Positions 16,566-24,831 of a DNA stretch of 64,000 nt are shown in pieces. The DNA lies in NCBI RefSeq assembly GCF_004803915.1, contig NZ_CP039396.1, positions 2,728,001 to 2,792,000 on the forward strand, read 5' to 3'. Position 1 is the stretch's first letter; every line of letters starts with the position of its first letter. The notes beneath the pieces are model-generated. The model was given only the letters and a program-made list of their open reading frames with translations. It did not search any database and had not been told where the DNA came from. The translations under genes and the position numbers were made by a program. The stretch is from Duncaniella dubosii (GTDB lineage: Bacteria > Bacteroidota > Bacteroidia > Bacteroidales > Muribaculaceae).

Positions 16566-17647
16566 GATTTATCAGTTTTTGAGGGTTTGTGAATAGTATC
16601 AGTATCCGGGTTGTACCGTTCAACTGACACAAGAGTGAGTTGCAGATCATCTATGAGTTTCTGCAAAATCGGATTGCGGCGTATCATTGATTGCAGTATC
16701 GCTTGGTCAGGCTCGATTTGCAGCAGATAATCTGCTATGTCGAGTCCGGCTGTTCGCTCGTCATCAGTGGCAACTTCTTCAAGGAAGTTGAAGATGCTTG
16801 CCTCGATACCGAGACTGCGTAACAAACTCAGCTTCTGTCGCCACTGGTCAGTTGCGCCAATATCGGGATAGAGGATAACCTGACAGCTACGGAGAACACG
16901 GAGTGCATCGGCATTGACGCAACCGTTTTTACCACCTGTCGCCAGCCATACATATTCCGGCAGGTAATACGCCGACACAAGAGCGGTCTTCTCGCTCTCG
17001 ACGATGGCAACCGGTTTGCCTCGGTTCATCGGCAAGAGGTGTTCGCCGAAAAAGCACTGACGCAGATTGAAGTCGGGCATCTTTAACAGCGAGAGAACCC
17101 ATGTCACATGATTGAATGGCTCCTTGACACGCTTGCCGCTGTCTGTATTATAGAGCATGACCTTTCCGGTACGGGTGACACCATTGACATCGGTCTGCCA
17201 GAACACGCATGACCCCGGCCAGTGTTTCGATGTGCCTACGCGATAATCCTTCATCAGACGGAGCGCGTCCTCTGCTCCGAACTTGGAGCGGAGGAACTGA
17301 TAGAGATTGTTCTTCTCATATCCGTGCAGAGTCTGTGAAACAGTCTCTGCCGCGATGAAGGAGGTAGGCTTTCGCTGCTCGGTCGGCTTGGCTCGCCATG
17401 CTGACGGAGCTGCGAAATCGCAGTGCAGAGGCTTCGCCTGAGGATTACGCTCGAAATATTCCTTCGGCGTAAGATGATAGCCGCAGCTCTGTTCATGGTC
17501 GCATCTGCCCACATCGTCGGGAAACGAGATTTGTTTCTTGGTGTCAATATATCGGCTAAAGCAACGTTTCTTGTGACAGGCGGGGCAGGTGTGCCGTGTA
17601 GCCACTCCTTTGTATGGCTGGAGAATGAATCGGTGTGTGTTATTCAT
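16562..17647 (-). CDS. DUF6371 / Toprim-type primase-like protein
   Basis: 361 residues. The N-terminal zinc-binding motif HTCPACHKKRCF (about 19-30) is followed by GRCDHEQSCGYH (about 47-58). A DUF6371 domain and a Toprim-like region with VAIVESEKTALVSAYY (about 216-231, catalytic Glu) and VILYPDIGATDQW (about 256-268, Asp) come next. This is the layout of primase-type proteins of Bacteroidales mobile elements, which probably prime copying of the excised or transferred strand. Element A lacks this gene. The upstream 89 bp carries TGCA-rich repeats. Confidence 0.8.
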   Translation of the reverse strand: MNNTHRFILQPYKGVATRHTCPACHKKRCFSRYIDTKKQISFPDDVGRCDHEQSCGYHLTPKEYFERNPQAKPLHCDFAAPSAWRAKPTEQRKPTSFIAAETVSQTLHGYEKNNLYQFLRSKFGAEDALRLMKDYRVGTSKHWPGSCVFWQTDVNGVTRTGKVMLYNTDSGKRVKEPFNHVTWVLSLLKMPDFNLRQCFFGEHLLPMNRGKPVAIVESEKTALVSAYYLPEYVWLATGGKNGCVNADALRVLRSCQVILYPDIGATDQWRQKLSLLRSLGIEASIFNFLEEVATDDERTAGLDIADYLLQIEPDQAILQSMIRRNPILQKLIDDLQLTLVSVERYNPDTDTIHKPSKTDKS

Positions 17648-17736
17648 AGATTCTCAAAAAAACGGTTCGCACTATCTGCATTATCCGCATTTTGGAGGCA
17701 GAAAATGCCGAAAGTGCAGAAAATGCAGGTTTACAG
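17648..17736. repeat. TGCA/TGCGG-rich short repeats between the DUF3987 and primase genes
   Basis: Includes CTGCATTATCCGCAT (about 17676-17690), shared with the 34-bp repeats near 5.2 and 5.8 kb, followed by GCAGAAAATGCCG and TGCAGAAAATGCAG, giving an imperfect inverted array with 9-18 bp steps. Could be a protein-binding or single-strand initiation region; inference. Confidence 0.4.
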
Positions 17737-19092
17737 TCATATCTTGCCATAAATTCCATGACGTATTTTCTGAAAGTGAATCCCGGTGAAACGCCTGATA
17801 AAATCCTTGAAGGTACGCTCTGGCATAGAATTTTCGGCGGCGATTTCCACACCCTGCTCAGTTGTGAACTCATCGGGTAGAGCCGACATCACGGCTCTTT
17901 GTAGTTCCGACAGCGACAGCTCGCGGATAATGCCCTGTACTCTTGTGGCGGTTGTCTTGAAATAATCCACAAGTGATATGGCATTTTCAACCGAGACAAG
18001 ATCTATTTCCGATTTGTCAGCTTCACCACAGGCCCAGCGCGCCATTTGCATTATTAGACAAAAGCGTATGGCATGGAAATCAAACTTGTTATAGACACCT
18101 TTCAGTGCGTCACTTTCCTCCCGGTTACATTCCTCAGTGTTCTGACGTTGCCATTCATAAAGTCGCGATTTTGCCTCAGGAGTGAAAGGCAGGATACCGG
18201 CGACTATATTGCCGTCATCATCGGTTTCGTAGGGCATCGCCACAAGTCTGCCGATGATGTCAGCCCATGCCGCTTCGATGTCGAACGACGGTTCTCGGTC
18301 GCTCCACGGCTGCTTGTCCTGATTGCCGGGCATAACGAACAGCAGACGGTCAATGAAACCATTTGAAGTGCGACTTCCCTGAGCCAGCTCATTGAGTATG
18401 CCGTTCTGTATAGTGCCCACAACCGAGATAAAAGGACGGCTGATATAAATCGAGTTTTTCACGCCTTTGCGGTCGGAGTACGACGGATTGGCATTGAACA
18501 GTTTGAGCCAATATTCCTCGTCAGAGCCTTTGTTGTAGCGGTTGAAGTTCTTGAACCATCCTGCAAGCTCGTCATTCCACATAAGTATGCCACGCAGATT
18601 CTGCGAGTGAATAAGCAGCATGGCTTCCGGGGTGGCGTCAGAAATAAGAAAACGTTTGCATACCGGGGCCACAGGGTGCGGGTCTGTACGCTCCTTCATC
18701 GGCAGTTCACGTTGACGCTCGTATTCCTCGCACTCCTTGACGTATGCGCGTGTCGCCTTACCGTCCAGCTCCGTGAACGGACGTATGGCGAAATTCAGCG
18801 GATGCGACTTACAGGCACCGGGTCTGCCGACAAGAGCCATGAAAAGAATCGCGCTCTCATCCCATTTCCCTTTGAGCCGGGCGAAATGGGTATTGCCGAT
18901 ACCCAGCCCGACAGCCACAAGCATAGCTCCTGCCAGATAATCCACCGGGTAACCGTAACACTCATTCGCCTCCCGCACGATACGCTGAATCTTCATAGGC
19001 ATGGCACCCAAAGGGAAATCGCCGCCTTTAATCTTTACGTTCATGTCAACGGCCTTGCCGAGCACGAGCATCGGATCGATAGACTTTCCCAT
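17737..19092 (-). CDS. DUF3987 family ATPase-like protein, element B
   Basis: 451 residues. The DUF3987 core has ALVGRPGACKSHPL near residue 88 as a Walker-A-like loop and ILMWNDELAGWFKNFNRYNK near 178 as the Asp-Glu pair. A C-terminal winged-helix-like segment (TTEQGVEIAAENSMPERTFK) follows. DUF3987 proteins are widespread in integrative elements of this phylum and are thought to act with primases in element replication. It starts 3 bp after the wHTH gene. Its counterpart in element A is at 39669-41063, with the same order of neighbours. Confidence 0.85.
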   Translation of the reverse strand: MGKSIDPMLVLGKAVDMNVKIKGGDFPLGAMPMKIQRIVREANECYGYPVDYLAGAMLVAVGLGIGNTHFARLKGKWDESAILFMALVGRPGACKSHPLNFAIRPFTELDGKATRAYVKECEEYERQRELPMKERTDPHPVAPVCKRFLISDATPEAMLLIHSQNLRGILMWNDELAGWFKNFNRYNKGSDEEYWLKLFNANPSYSDRKGVKNSIYISRPFISVVGTIQNGILNELAQGSRTSNGFIDRLLFVMPGNQDKQPWSDREPSFDIEAAWADIIGRLVAMPYETDDDGNIVAGILPFTPEAKSRLYEWQRQNTEECNREESDALKGVYNKFDFHAIRFCLIMQMARWACGEADKSEIDLVSVENAISLVDYFKTTATRVQGIIRELSLSELQRAVMSALPDEFTTEQGVEIAAENSMPERTFKDFIRRFTGIHFQKIRHGIYGKI

Positions 19093-19095
19093 AAG

Positions 19096-19482
19096 CTATC
19101 GTCGGTTAATGGATTTGGCGCGTGTGCCGCGACTGATTTCGGATTCCATCTCGGCAAAAGAAAGAACAGAAGACTGACGTTTGTTTTCTTTTACATGCTC
19201 AACGAGTTCACTCTCGATGAATCGCCATTCTTTTTCTCCCGGCACTTTGTATGCCGGCACCAGACCCTCCTTTGCAAGACGGTAGACTGTGGATTTAGCC
19301 TTGCCAAGAATTTCACAGGCCTCTGCCAGACCGATGAATTTTGTGTTGGACTTCTGGTTACCTCTCTCGGAGGTGAGTTGAGCGCGAAGCTCCCTCACCT
19401 CATCGGCCAATTCCCTGACGAGATTGACCAGTGATGACACTGCACCCGGCAGCTCATCGAATGTAATGGTGTTGTTGTACAT
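19096..19482 (-). CDS. Excisionase-like wHTH protein, element B
   Basis: 128 residues from ATG 19482. The longer frame to 19599 runs through the promoter and is not used. An N-terminal coiled coil (VSSLVNLVRELADEVRELRA) is followed by an HTH_17/MerR-like domain FIGLAEACEILGKAKSTVYR and LVPAYKVPGEKEWRFIESEL. Such proteins open the DUF3987 operon in this element class and may act as recombination directionality factor or replication regulator. The counterpart in A is 41063-41425. The promoter shares its operator-like box with the integrase promoter. Confidence 0.8.
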   Translation of the reverse strand: MYNNTITFDELPGAVSSLVNLVRELADEVRELRAQLTSERGNQKSNTKFIGLAEACEILGKAKSTVYRLAKEGLVPAYKVPGEKEWRFIESELVEHVKENKRQSSVLSFAEMESEISRGTRAKSINRR

Positions 19483-19487
19483 GAAAA

Positions 19488-19519
19488 CTGGCGAACCCAC
19501 GTTTATGTGAATTCGCCAG
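19488..19519 (-). promoter_or_regulatory. Inverted repeat in the 5' leader of the wHTH gene
   Basis: CTGGCGAA (19488-19495) and TTCGCCAG (19512-19519) form a perfect 8-bp stem ending 5 bp before the ATG. It could be an operator or an RNA hairpin that limits translation. Confidence 0.45.
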
Positions 19520-19579
19520 CAAAGTACGGAAGTGTATAAATGGTGGAATTGAGCACCCGGTTCAGGGCTATTCCCACCG
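19520..19579 (-). promoter_or_regulatory. Promoter/operator of the wHTH-DUF3987 operon, element B
   Basis: A -7-like box GTACTTTG (19520-19527) has the motif CCACCAT exactly 12 bp upstream. The 49 bp from 19531 to 19579 are about 80% identical to 23305-23353 at the integrase promoter. The shared block suggests one regulator controls both. Confidence 0.55.
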
Positions 19580-19592
19580 TAGCCCCACCATG

Positions 19593-20684
19593 TCACCACC
19601 CATCGTTATAACTGTATTCGTCAGGGTCTTCTAAAATGTTATCTCCGGGATTATAGGGAGTTAACGTCTCTGCCATATCAGCCATTGCCAACTCCATCGC
19701 ACTCATGGCGCGTTTTGGCTTATTTGTTTCTTTAGCGGATTTTTTAGATTTGGATGACTGTTTTTTCGAGGCCGTTTTTTCGGTTACGGATTTGGTGGGA
19801 GCTTCCACCGGATCATCTTCATCAGGGATTACAAAACATTCAACATTTTCGTTGATTTTTATCTTGCCTTGTGTGCCGTTATATTTCAGTTTTCTTTCAA
19901 TGGTGCATACCTCGACATCGCGGAACGTATCGGCAAACACCTGTTTCAAGAAATGTGCCGTGTGAAGATTATACTTCTTGAACGGTTTGGCTATGTTCCA
20001 GCCAAAGTGCATCATGTCGGTGGTGGTGAGTTCGTCAGGCAGTCTGATTGCTGCCTCTTTTGGAAATTCCGGTACACCCGACGTGTGGATAAATTCAGTT
20101 ATTGCGTCAATGATTTTCTCCACAACATTCTTTTCAACGAACGGAGACATGATATAACCCACATATAGGATTACATTAGCTTCTTTTTCATAGGCTCTGT
20201 CTTCCTGACGTTTCTTGGCTTGTTCGCGTCTTCCCTCATAGTCGATGACAATTTTCTTCGGTGTAGGAGTCTCGATTTTTACAATACCGGATTGTGCGGT
20301 ATCTACGGTCTGTTCAGTCGTCGGGACTTCGATGGCGTGTTGCTGAATCTGCGCTGTTGGCTTGACCGTGGTATCTTCAGAGATTGGCAACGATTCCGTT
20401 GAAGATTCTGCTTCTGCCAACTCTATGGTCTGTCGCTCTTGAAAGCCGAGCCATTTGAAAAGGCTCTGGAAGGCGGACTCGAAAGTTTTGATAAAGAAAT
20501 CGCTGAATCCCAAGTACAACAATACAAAGGCAACGATAATGCCGATAAATATCAGATTGGCATTGAAACTACTCATGCCGCCGGTGTCTATAGCGGATTG
20601 TCGGGCAACTGCGGCGAGCGCAAGAGCAGCTAAGCCAATCCATAACTTTAGTTGCCATTGTTCGGGGATATGTCCGTTCTTCAT
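19593..20684 (-). CDS. Membrane protein of the element backbone, element B
   Basis: 363 residues. Two N-terminal membrane helices (LKLWIGLAALALAAVARQ and ANLIFIGIIVAFVLLYLGF, residues about 12-62) precede a Glu/Thr-rich linker and a soluble domain (PTPKKIVIDYEGRREQAKKR, IRLPDELTTTDMMHFGWNIA). A Lys/Ser-rich tail follows. The counterpart in element A (41526-42215) has the same helices plus soluble domain order and the shared pattern HFGWNIAK. Family unnamed; the conserved place between the integrase and the DUF3987 operon suggests a backbone function. Confidence 0.65.
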   Translation of the reverse strand: MKNGHIPEQWQLKLWIGLAALALAAVARQSAIDTGGMSSFNANLIFIGIIVAFVLLYLGFSDFFIKTFESAFQSLFKWLGFQERQTIELAEAESSTESLPISEDTTVKPTAQIQQHAIEVPTTEQTVDTAQSGIVKIETPTPKKIVIDYEGRREQAKKRQEDRAYEKEANVILYVGYIMSPFVEKNVVEKIIDAITEFIHTSGVPEFPKEAAIRLPDELTTTDMMHFGWNIAKPFKKYNLHTAHFLKQVFADTFRDVEVCTIERKLKYNGTQGKIKINENVECFVIPDEDDPVEAPTKSVTEKTASKKQSSKSKKSAKETNKPKRAMSAMELAMADMAETLTPYNPGDNILEDPDEYSYNDGW

Positions 20685-20752
20685 TCTTTTAATTTTGTGA
20701 AAAATTCATCAATTTTTATAACGAACACAACCACAATGATGTTCAGCGACAT

Positions 20753-20787
20753 AAAAAGTGCCACCCCAAATCAATGGAATGGCACTG
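20753..20787 (-). terminator. Rho-independent terminator after the WG-repeat-like gene
   Basis: On the minus strand AGTGCCA/TGGCACT stem with an internal CC/GG extension, then TTTTT. It lies 30-60 bp beyond the stop at 20816. Confidence 0.75.
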
Positions 20788-20815
20788 GGAATATGAGAAT
20801 AATGGATATTTTGTT

Positions 20816-21388
20816 TCAATCTGTATTCCAGCGATTCGATTCATCTCCTTCATAAGCATCTAAAGGATTCCCATAGTCGGGCTTCTCCGACCAGTCATCT
20901 CCGTCACTTGACGTTTTCGTTAGAATTCCATCTTTTGACAACTCATAATAGCAAAATAAGATGCCTGTTTCCCATGTGTCAACAGTATATAACTCAATGG
21001 AACCGTCTTTTTGTTCTTTGTATTTATTAAAACATAGACCCGATATTCGACTCCCGTCTAATCGATACAATTCATACATATCATTTCTATTCGCGATTAT
21101 AAATGTGTCAAAAGGGGCAATTTCTTTGAACTCAAATGGAATAATGATATCTCCTTGCAGGTTTACGATACCACACTTACAATCTTTATATACATTTATT
21201 CCTGTTTTGAAAAGTCCATTAGGATTTATAGTCGTTGGTATACCAATTATACAATTAAATAAATCGGTTCCCCAAAAGCCCTGCACTATCAGTTTTTTCT
21301 CAGATAGTATCTGAGAATCTAATTTTATAGAAAGAGTCTTACCAAGACTCTTTCTATAATCTTTATTTATGATTTTCTTATATGCCAT
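20816..21388 (-). CDS. WG-repeat-like hypothetical protein
   Basis: 190 residues. The segment KCGIVNLQGDIIIPFEFKEI (about 70-90) matches the WG-repeat pattern (short beta-repeats of the type G-hydrophobic-x-N/D-x-x-G-x-x-IIP), and another possible unit precedes it. The C-terminus is acidic. It has no signal peptide. Its location between the integrase, HigBA and backbone genes marks it as accessory cargo not present in element A. Function unknown; WG-repeat proteins are usually binding scaffolds. Confidence 0.6.
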   Translation of the reverse strand: MAYKKIINKDYRKSLGKTLSIKLDSQILSEKKLIVQGFWGTDLFNCIIGIPTTINPNGLFKTGINVYKDCKCGIVNLQGDIIIPFEFKEIAPFDTFIIANRNDMYELYRLDGSRISGLCFNKYKEQKDGSIELYTVDTWETGILFCYYELSKDGILTKTSSDGDDWSEKPDYGNPLDAYEGDESNRWNTD

Positions 21389-21415
21389 TAATCTGTGGGA
21401 AATATGGTGATATAT

Positions 21416-21814
21416 TTACATTCCAAGCATGGCTGCTGGAGCTATGCCAAGAATAAGGCATATGGCTCGTGCTATGCGCAGGGTTGGTTCGGCACGACCT
21501 GAAATGTAATCGCTTACTCTTGACGGACTCACACCGAGCTCTTTGGCAAGCTGTTTCTGGGTCATGCCTTTTTCCTCTATTGAGAGACTGATCAGTTCTC
21601 CAATAGTGGGCTTTGCTATTGGATAATGGATTTTCTCATAGGCTTCAACCACATCTGAAACAATGGTAAGCTCAATGGCATTCTTGTCGCTTGCCGGAGT
21701 TTCGTCCGTTACGAGCGGCAACAACTCCTCAATGCGGTTGAGTGCATACTCATATTGCTGTTTTGAAATTTCCATATCGTCGCTATTAGATGGTTGAACA
21801 ATCAATTTTGTCAT
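21416..21814 (-). CDS. higA: HigA-type antitoxin
   Basis: About 132 residues from ATG 21814; a TTG seven codons upstream and an ATG at 21775 are also possible. The N-terminal helical part (ISKQQYEYALNRIEELLPLV) resembles HigA antitoxins. The C-terminal Cro/C1 HTH has EEKGMTQKQLAKELGVSPSR and VSDYISGRAEPTLRIARAIC. It is encoded right after, and overlapping, the HigB-like gene in the toxin-first order typical of higBA. It would bind the toxin and repress the shared promoter, stabilising the element. Confidence 0.85.
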   Translation of the reverse strand: MTKLIVQPSNSDDMEISKQQYEYALNRIEELLPLVTDETPASDKNAIELTIVSDVVEAYEKIHYPIAKPTIGELISLSIEEKGMTQKQLAKELGVSPSRVSDYISGRAEPTLRIARAICLILGIAPAAMLGM

Positions 21815-22085
21815 ATTCACTATGAGTCCCGACAAATCGTATGAAGATTCTTCCGATAGTGAACTTTATCACTACGACCAGCCGATAGTTATTGCCTTTT
21901 ATGTTAAAGACATAGTGCTGGTTGCCGACATAGTCTGTTGCAGGGAAATCATCGCGTATTTCCGACAGATTATGCCATTGCGCTTGCTGAGCAATGTCGT
22001 ACCATCGCTCCAACGCAATTCTCGAATCTCCGTTTCCGGCTGATTCATAGAACTCTTTGAGTTTTCTATGTGAAATGATGTGCAT
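21786..22085 (-). CDS. higB: HigB-type toxin (mRNA interferase family)
   Basis: 99 residues starting MHIISHRKLKEFYESAGNGD, with ALERWYDIAQQAQWHNLSEI, NQHYVFNIKGNNYRLVVVI and KFTIGRIFIRFVGTHSEYDK. These are the conserved segments of the HigB_toxin family (RelE-like fold, ribosome-dependent mRNA cleavage), including the basic RLVV strand and the C-terminal His-Tyr-Asp region. First gene of the pair. A near-consensus promoter lies at 22100-22129. Confidence 0.88.
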   Translation of the reverse strand: MHIISHRKLKEFYESAGNGDSRIALERWYDIAQQAQWHNLSEIRDDFPATDYVGNQHYVFNIKGNNYRLVVVIKFTIGRIFIRFVGTHSEYDKIDCSTI

Positions 22086-22099
22086 AACTTTTCTGTTTG

Positions 22100-22129
22100 C
22101 AAAGTTAATAACAAATTTTGAAATGCAAA
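22100..22129 (-). promoter_or_regulatory. higBA promoter
   Basis: On the minus strand TTTG (22126-22129), about 18 bp, TAACTTTG (22100-22107), 15 bp before the higB start. Confidence 0.55.
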
Positions 22130-22161
22130 AGTTTTTAGTTTAATAATTCTGTATGACAAAA

Positions 22162-23268
22162 TTATTTCAGAGAAATGACCATAGATGCCTCTCTCGCTCG
22201 TTCATCAACAACTTTGGCGTAGATTTGCGTGTTTTTCACGCTTTTGTGGGTTAGCATCTTGCTGATGGTGAGAATGTCCACGCCGTTGGCGGCAAGCAAC
22301 GTAGCGAAGCTGTGGCGCATCGAATGGAAGGTTATCCGTCGGGTAATGCCAGCGGATTTAATCCACTCTTTCAGAGGATGATTCACCATGTGGCGTTTAA
22401 GGCCTTTGAAAATCAGCCCTTCCGAACGCTCACCGCAGAGTGCGAGAGTCTCATCGCTGATAGGGAGGTTTGTTTCTTCCTCGGTTTTCTCAGTACACAT
22501 TCTTATGAGATAGCCTCCGTCCTGTCCCATTTGGATATGTTCCCATGAGAGTTGCAGAATGTCGCTTATGCGTAGTCCGGTCATGCAGCTAAACAGAACC
22601 GCCTGTTTCAGAACGGGGATCTTACAAGGCGTAGCGACAAGTAGTTTGACTTCCGCGAGTGTAAGAAACTCTTTCTTGACTTCTTTCCACTCGATTTTAT
22701 CAAGGAAGTCATTGATATTCTCGCGGAGATATTTCTCCTGATAAGCCATTTTCAGCAAGGCTCGGAATGTCGACCAATATCCTGCCGCCGAATTGTGGGA
22801 GATTGGTCCTTTGCCGTTGTTGCGCTGACGTTGGGCAGATAGAAGATAAGTACGGAAGCCCTTGCAGAAGTCAACTGTCAGGTCACAGAAACGACACATG
22901 CCCTTACAGTAGATCTCAAAGTGCCGGAGAACGCAGTCCCATTTCTGATACTTCTGACGGCATTTCTGTTTGAAGTATGCAAGGAAGTCCATGCGTAACT
23001 TCTCTTTATCGAGAAAATCGAACTGCTCGTTGAGCAACTGCTCGAAGCGACGGCAGCGGATAGCCTCTGCCTTTTCAAGCATAGAGGAGTTGAACTGACG
23101 CTCCCGCTCATTCTTGGGCGAGGCATAGATATAGATGCCGAGGGTTTCACGGCGGCTCATCCGGTTGGTATGGGGATTACGGATGGCAGGATAGAAATCA
23201 AGGTAGAGCGATATGCGTCCACCCGAAATAGCCTTCTGACGAAGGAAAACTTTGGTGCATGTATTCAT
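22162..23268 (-). CDS. Tyrosine recombinase (integrase) of element B
   Basis: 368 residues from ATG 23268 (MNTCTKVFLRQKAISGGRIS), chosen because it aligns with the start of the element A integrase and leaves the promoter free. An arm-binding/SAM-like N-terminal half is followed by the catalytic domain with MTGLRISDILQLSWEHI (Arg I), FHSMRHSFATLL (His-x-x-Arg) and the terminal Tyr in KSVKNTQIYAKV. It inserts and excises element B at the mnmE 3' end. It sits between the four-HTH gene and HigBA. Paralogous to 42460-43569. Confidence 0.92.
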   Translation of the reverse strand: MNTCTKVFLRQKAISGGRISLYLDFYPAIRNPHTNRMSRRETLGIYIYASPKNERERQFNSSMLEKAEAIRCRRFEQLLNEQFDFLDKEKLRMDFLAYFKQKCRQKYQKWDCVLRHFEIYCKGMCRFCDLTVDFCKGFRTYLLSAQRQRNNGKGPISHNSAAGYWSTFRALLKMAYQEKYLRENINDFLDKIEWKEVKKEFLTLAEVKLLVATPCKIPVLKQAVLFSCMTGLRISDILQLSWEHIQMGQDGGYLIRMCTEKTEEETNLPISDETLALCGERSEGLIFKGLKRHMVNHPLKEWIKSAGITRRITFHSMRHSFATLLAANGVDILTISKMLTHKSVKNTQIYAKVVDERAREASMVISLK

Positions 23269-23293
23269 ACGCGTTTGATTTAGAGATTTGATG

Positions 23294-23353
23294 CGAAGGT
23301 AGGGAGTGTTCAAATGGTGGACTCGGACACCCAGTTCAGGGCGTTTCCCACCG
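23294..23353 (-). promoter_or_regulatory. Promoter/operator of the element B integrase
   Basis: -7-like TACCTTCG (23294-23301), then 12 bp, then CCACCAT on the minus strand. The 49-bp block 23305-23353 is about 80% identical to 19531-19579. The arrangement CACCAT-N12-(-7) recurs at both element A promoters. Confidence 0.55.
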
Positions 23354-23376
23354 CTAGTCCACTGTTCTCCACCGCA

Positions 23377-24261
23377 TCATATCTTGGGTGGAGCAAACAG
23401 ATTATCAAGCTCTCGCTTGGATATTTTGACGATTCTTCCGACCTTAATCTTGCTTATGCCGTAGGTCTTGACATAATGATAAATCTGGTCGCGTGTCATG
23501 TTGTACTTTTCAATTGCCTCCGGAATCGTATAGTATTCTGGCTCATTGACTGCAACACCTTTTGCCTTGTCGAAATGCCATTTTGAGTAGCGGGCTTCAC
23601 AACCTATTTTCATTTTCGGAATTCTCTCCTTTGAGACAAGATTATAGATTGCCGAGAGCGACATACCATAACGCTCCTGTATCTCCGCAGCGGTGTACCA
23701 TTCGGTAATTTCTTCTTTCGGGGTAGATTTGGCAAAGAACCGATCTATATGCGACTTGCTCCAGAGCGTTTTTCCTCGTTGGGTTAGCTTTGGGAAATTG
23801 TTTTCTTTCGCCGCCTTGAATAGCCACGAATTACTGATGCCGAATTTTTCCAGCACCTCTTTGGTGGTGTAGAACTCAGTGATAGTCTGCTTCTCCTTTG
23901 CCGGACGTAACTGATAGAGATGTGAACCATCGAAAAGAGAATTAAGGCTATTTCTGCTGATAAGAGTTTTTCCCTTGAACTGGAAACAAGGGATAGAATT
24001 AGTGGCAAGATAATTGTAGATGCTTCTTCTGCTCACTCCTAAAAGATGAGCGCATTGTCCCGGAGAAAGAAAGGGGCTGCTCTCGATTGTCTTTGGACTG
24101 TTAGCCTTTGACTGTTCTTGCGCTACATGTTCCTTTCGCTTTGCGTTTTTATAGGCGTGTTCGGCACAACGCTTGGAACAATACCGCGTTGTACACTTGC
24201 GAGCAATGAAGGTGCAGCCACACCACTCGCAACTCTTTGTGATTTCAATAGTGCTACTCAT
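23377..24261 (-). CDS. Zinc-ribbon protein with four tandem HTH domains, element B
   Basis: 294 residues. The N-terminal zinc ribbon has CEWCGCTF and RYCSKRC (Cys pairs at about 11-33). Four consecutive HTH_17/MerR-like domains of about 48 residues lie at about 64-112, 128-175, 188-236 and 243-291, each of the form Y(T/S)xxEaxexxgms...IYxxvkxxxIPkxkxGkxxxxSkxxlDxlf. Four 10-bp-spaced DNA repeats (24301-24340) lie 40 bp upstream of its start, which suggests one domain per repeat. A recombination directionality factor or master regulator of the element is likely but unproven. The counterpart in A (43670-44572) has the same five-part layout. Confidence 0.85.
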   Translation of the reverse strand: MSSTIEITKSCEWCGCTFIARKCTTRYCSKRCAEHAYKNAKRKEHVAQEQSKANSPKTIESSPFLSPGQCAHLLGVSRRSIYNYLATNSIPCFQFKGKTLISRNSLNSLFDGSHLYQLRPAKEKQTITEFYTTKEVLEKFGISNSWLFKAAKENNFPKLTQRGKTLWSKSHIDRFFAKSTPKEEITEWYTAAEIQERYGMSLSAIYNLVSKERIPKMKIGCEARYSKWHFDKAKGVAVNEPEYYTIPEAIEKYNMTRDQIYHYVKTYGISKIKVGRIVKISKRELDNLFAPPKI

Positions 24262-24300
24262 TGATTTACGCTTTTATTTCTGTTAATATTCTGTTAAAAG

Positions 24301-24340
24301 TGTGCAAGGGCGTGCAATGGTGTGCATCAGTGTGCAAATC
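24301..24340. repeat. Four 10-bp-phased direct repeats, element B (GTGCA type)
   Basis: Units begin at 24301, 24311, 24321 and 24331 with the shared core NGTGCA (TGTGCAAGGG, CGTGCAATGG, TGTGCATCAG, TGTGCAAATC). They are followed by TCCACAACC, also present after the element A array. Confidence 0.8.
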
Positions 24341-24451
24341 GTCCACAACCTTACATTCAGTTCAGCCCCGATTGAGTAACGAGATACAACCGGGATACAA
24401 AAATGGGCGTAAAATCGAGCAGAAACGGTTAAAACCGAGAAATGCGGCAAC

Positions 24452-24480
24452 AAAAATGGCACCCAGTAAAGAGTGCCATA
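24452..24480 (-). terminator. Terminator inside the right end of element B
   Basis: On the minus strand ATGGCACTC pairs with GGGTGCCAT around TTTACT, followed by TTTTTG. It lies about 45 bp inside the att core, like those of elements A and C. Confidence 0.7.
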
Positions 24481-24526
24481 CTAACATATTATGCTATTTT
24501 GTAATCGTTTCTAACTATATAGTCAT

Positions 24527-24537
24527 TTGCCGATGCA
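24527..24537. other. att core between elements B and A
   Basis: TTGCCGATGCA. On the minus strand it reads TGCATCGGCAAATGA, encoding Cys-Ile-Gly-Lys-stop. It would have been the mnmE 3' end before element A inserted. Confidence 0.75.
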
Positions 24538-24831
24538 CACTATATAATCAATTAATAAACAGTGAGTTAGCCTCTTGAAAGGTACAGATGGTGGATGTGC
24601 TAAGTCGCTTACTTTCAATGATTTATTGTGTGATTGAATTTTGAAAGTGCAATTTGCTTGCAATCAGCGTTTTCGGGCAAATCGTCTGTACCGCTATGTT
24701 CTTGTTTCCGAGAGCAAAGTTATACAAAATCACAGAAACTACAAAAATAATCACGGTAAAAAATTACGCTATTCTCCGTAAATTTAAGGAGAATGTTTGG
24801 TGGTTTAGCTGCAAATGACTAACTTCGCGGT

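Larger units (their letters stand above)
669..24537 (-). mobile_element. Element B: integrative mobilizable element, about 23.9 kb
   Basis: The element is bounded by att cores at 669 and 24527. It contains a tyrosine recombinase, a four-HTH protein, DUF3987 and DUF6371 replication-type proteins, MobC-like protein and relaxase, and no type IV secretion genes. It is therefore read as mobilizable rather than self-conjugative. The backbone genes all face left. Cargo between about 2.3 and 13.6 kb is defence- or toxin-like. An IS4-family element is inserted near its left end. Boundaries are inferred from core repeats and from shared architecture with element A. Confidence 0.7.

Noticed and set aside
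18607..19434. Long plus-strand open frame of 275 codons
   Set aside because: It lies antisense to the DUF3987 and wHTH genes, whose domains are recognisable, and its own translation shows no protein-like pattern.
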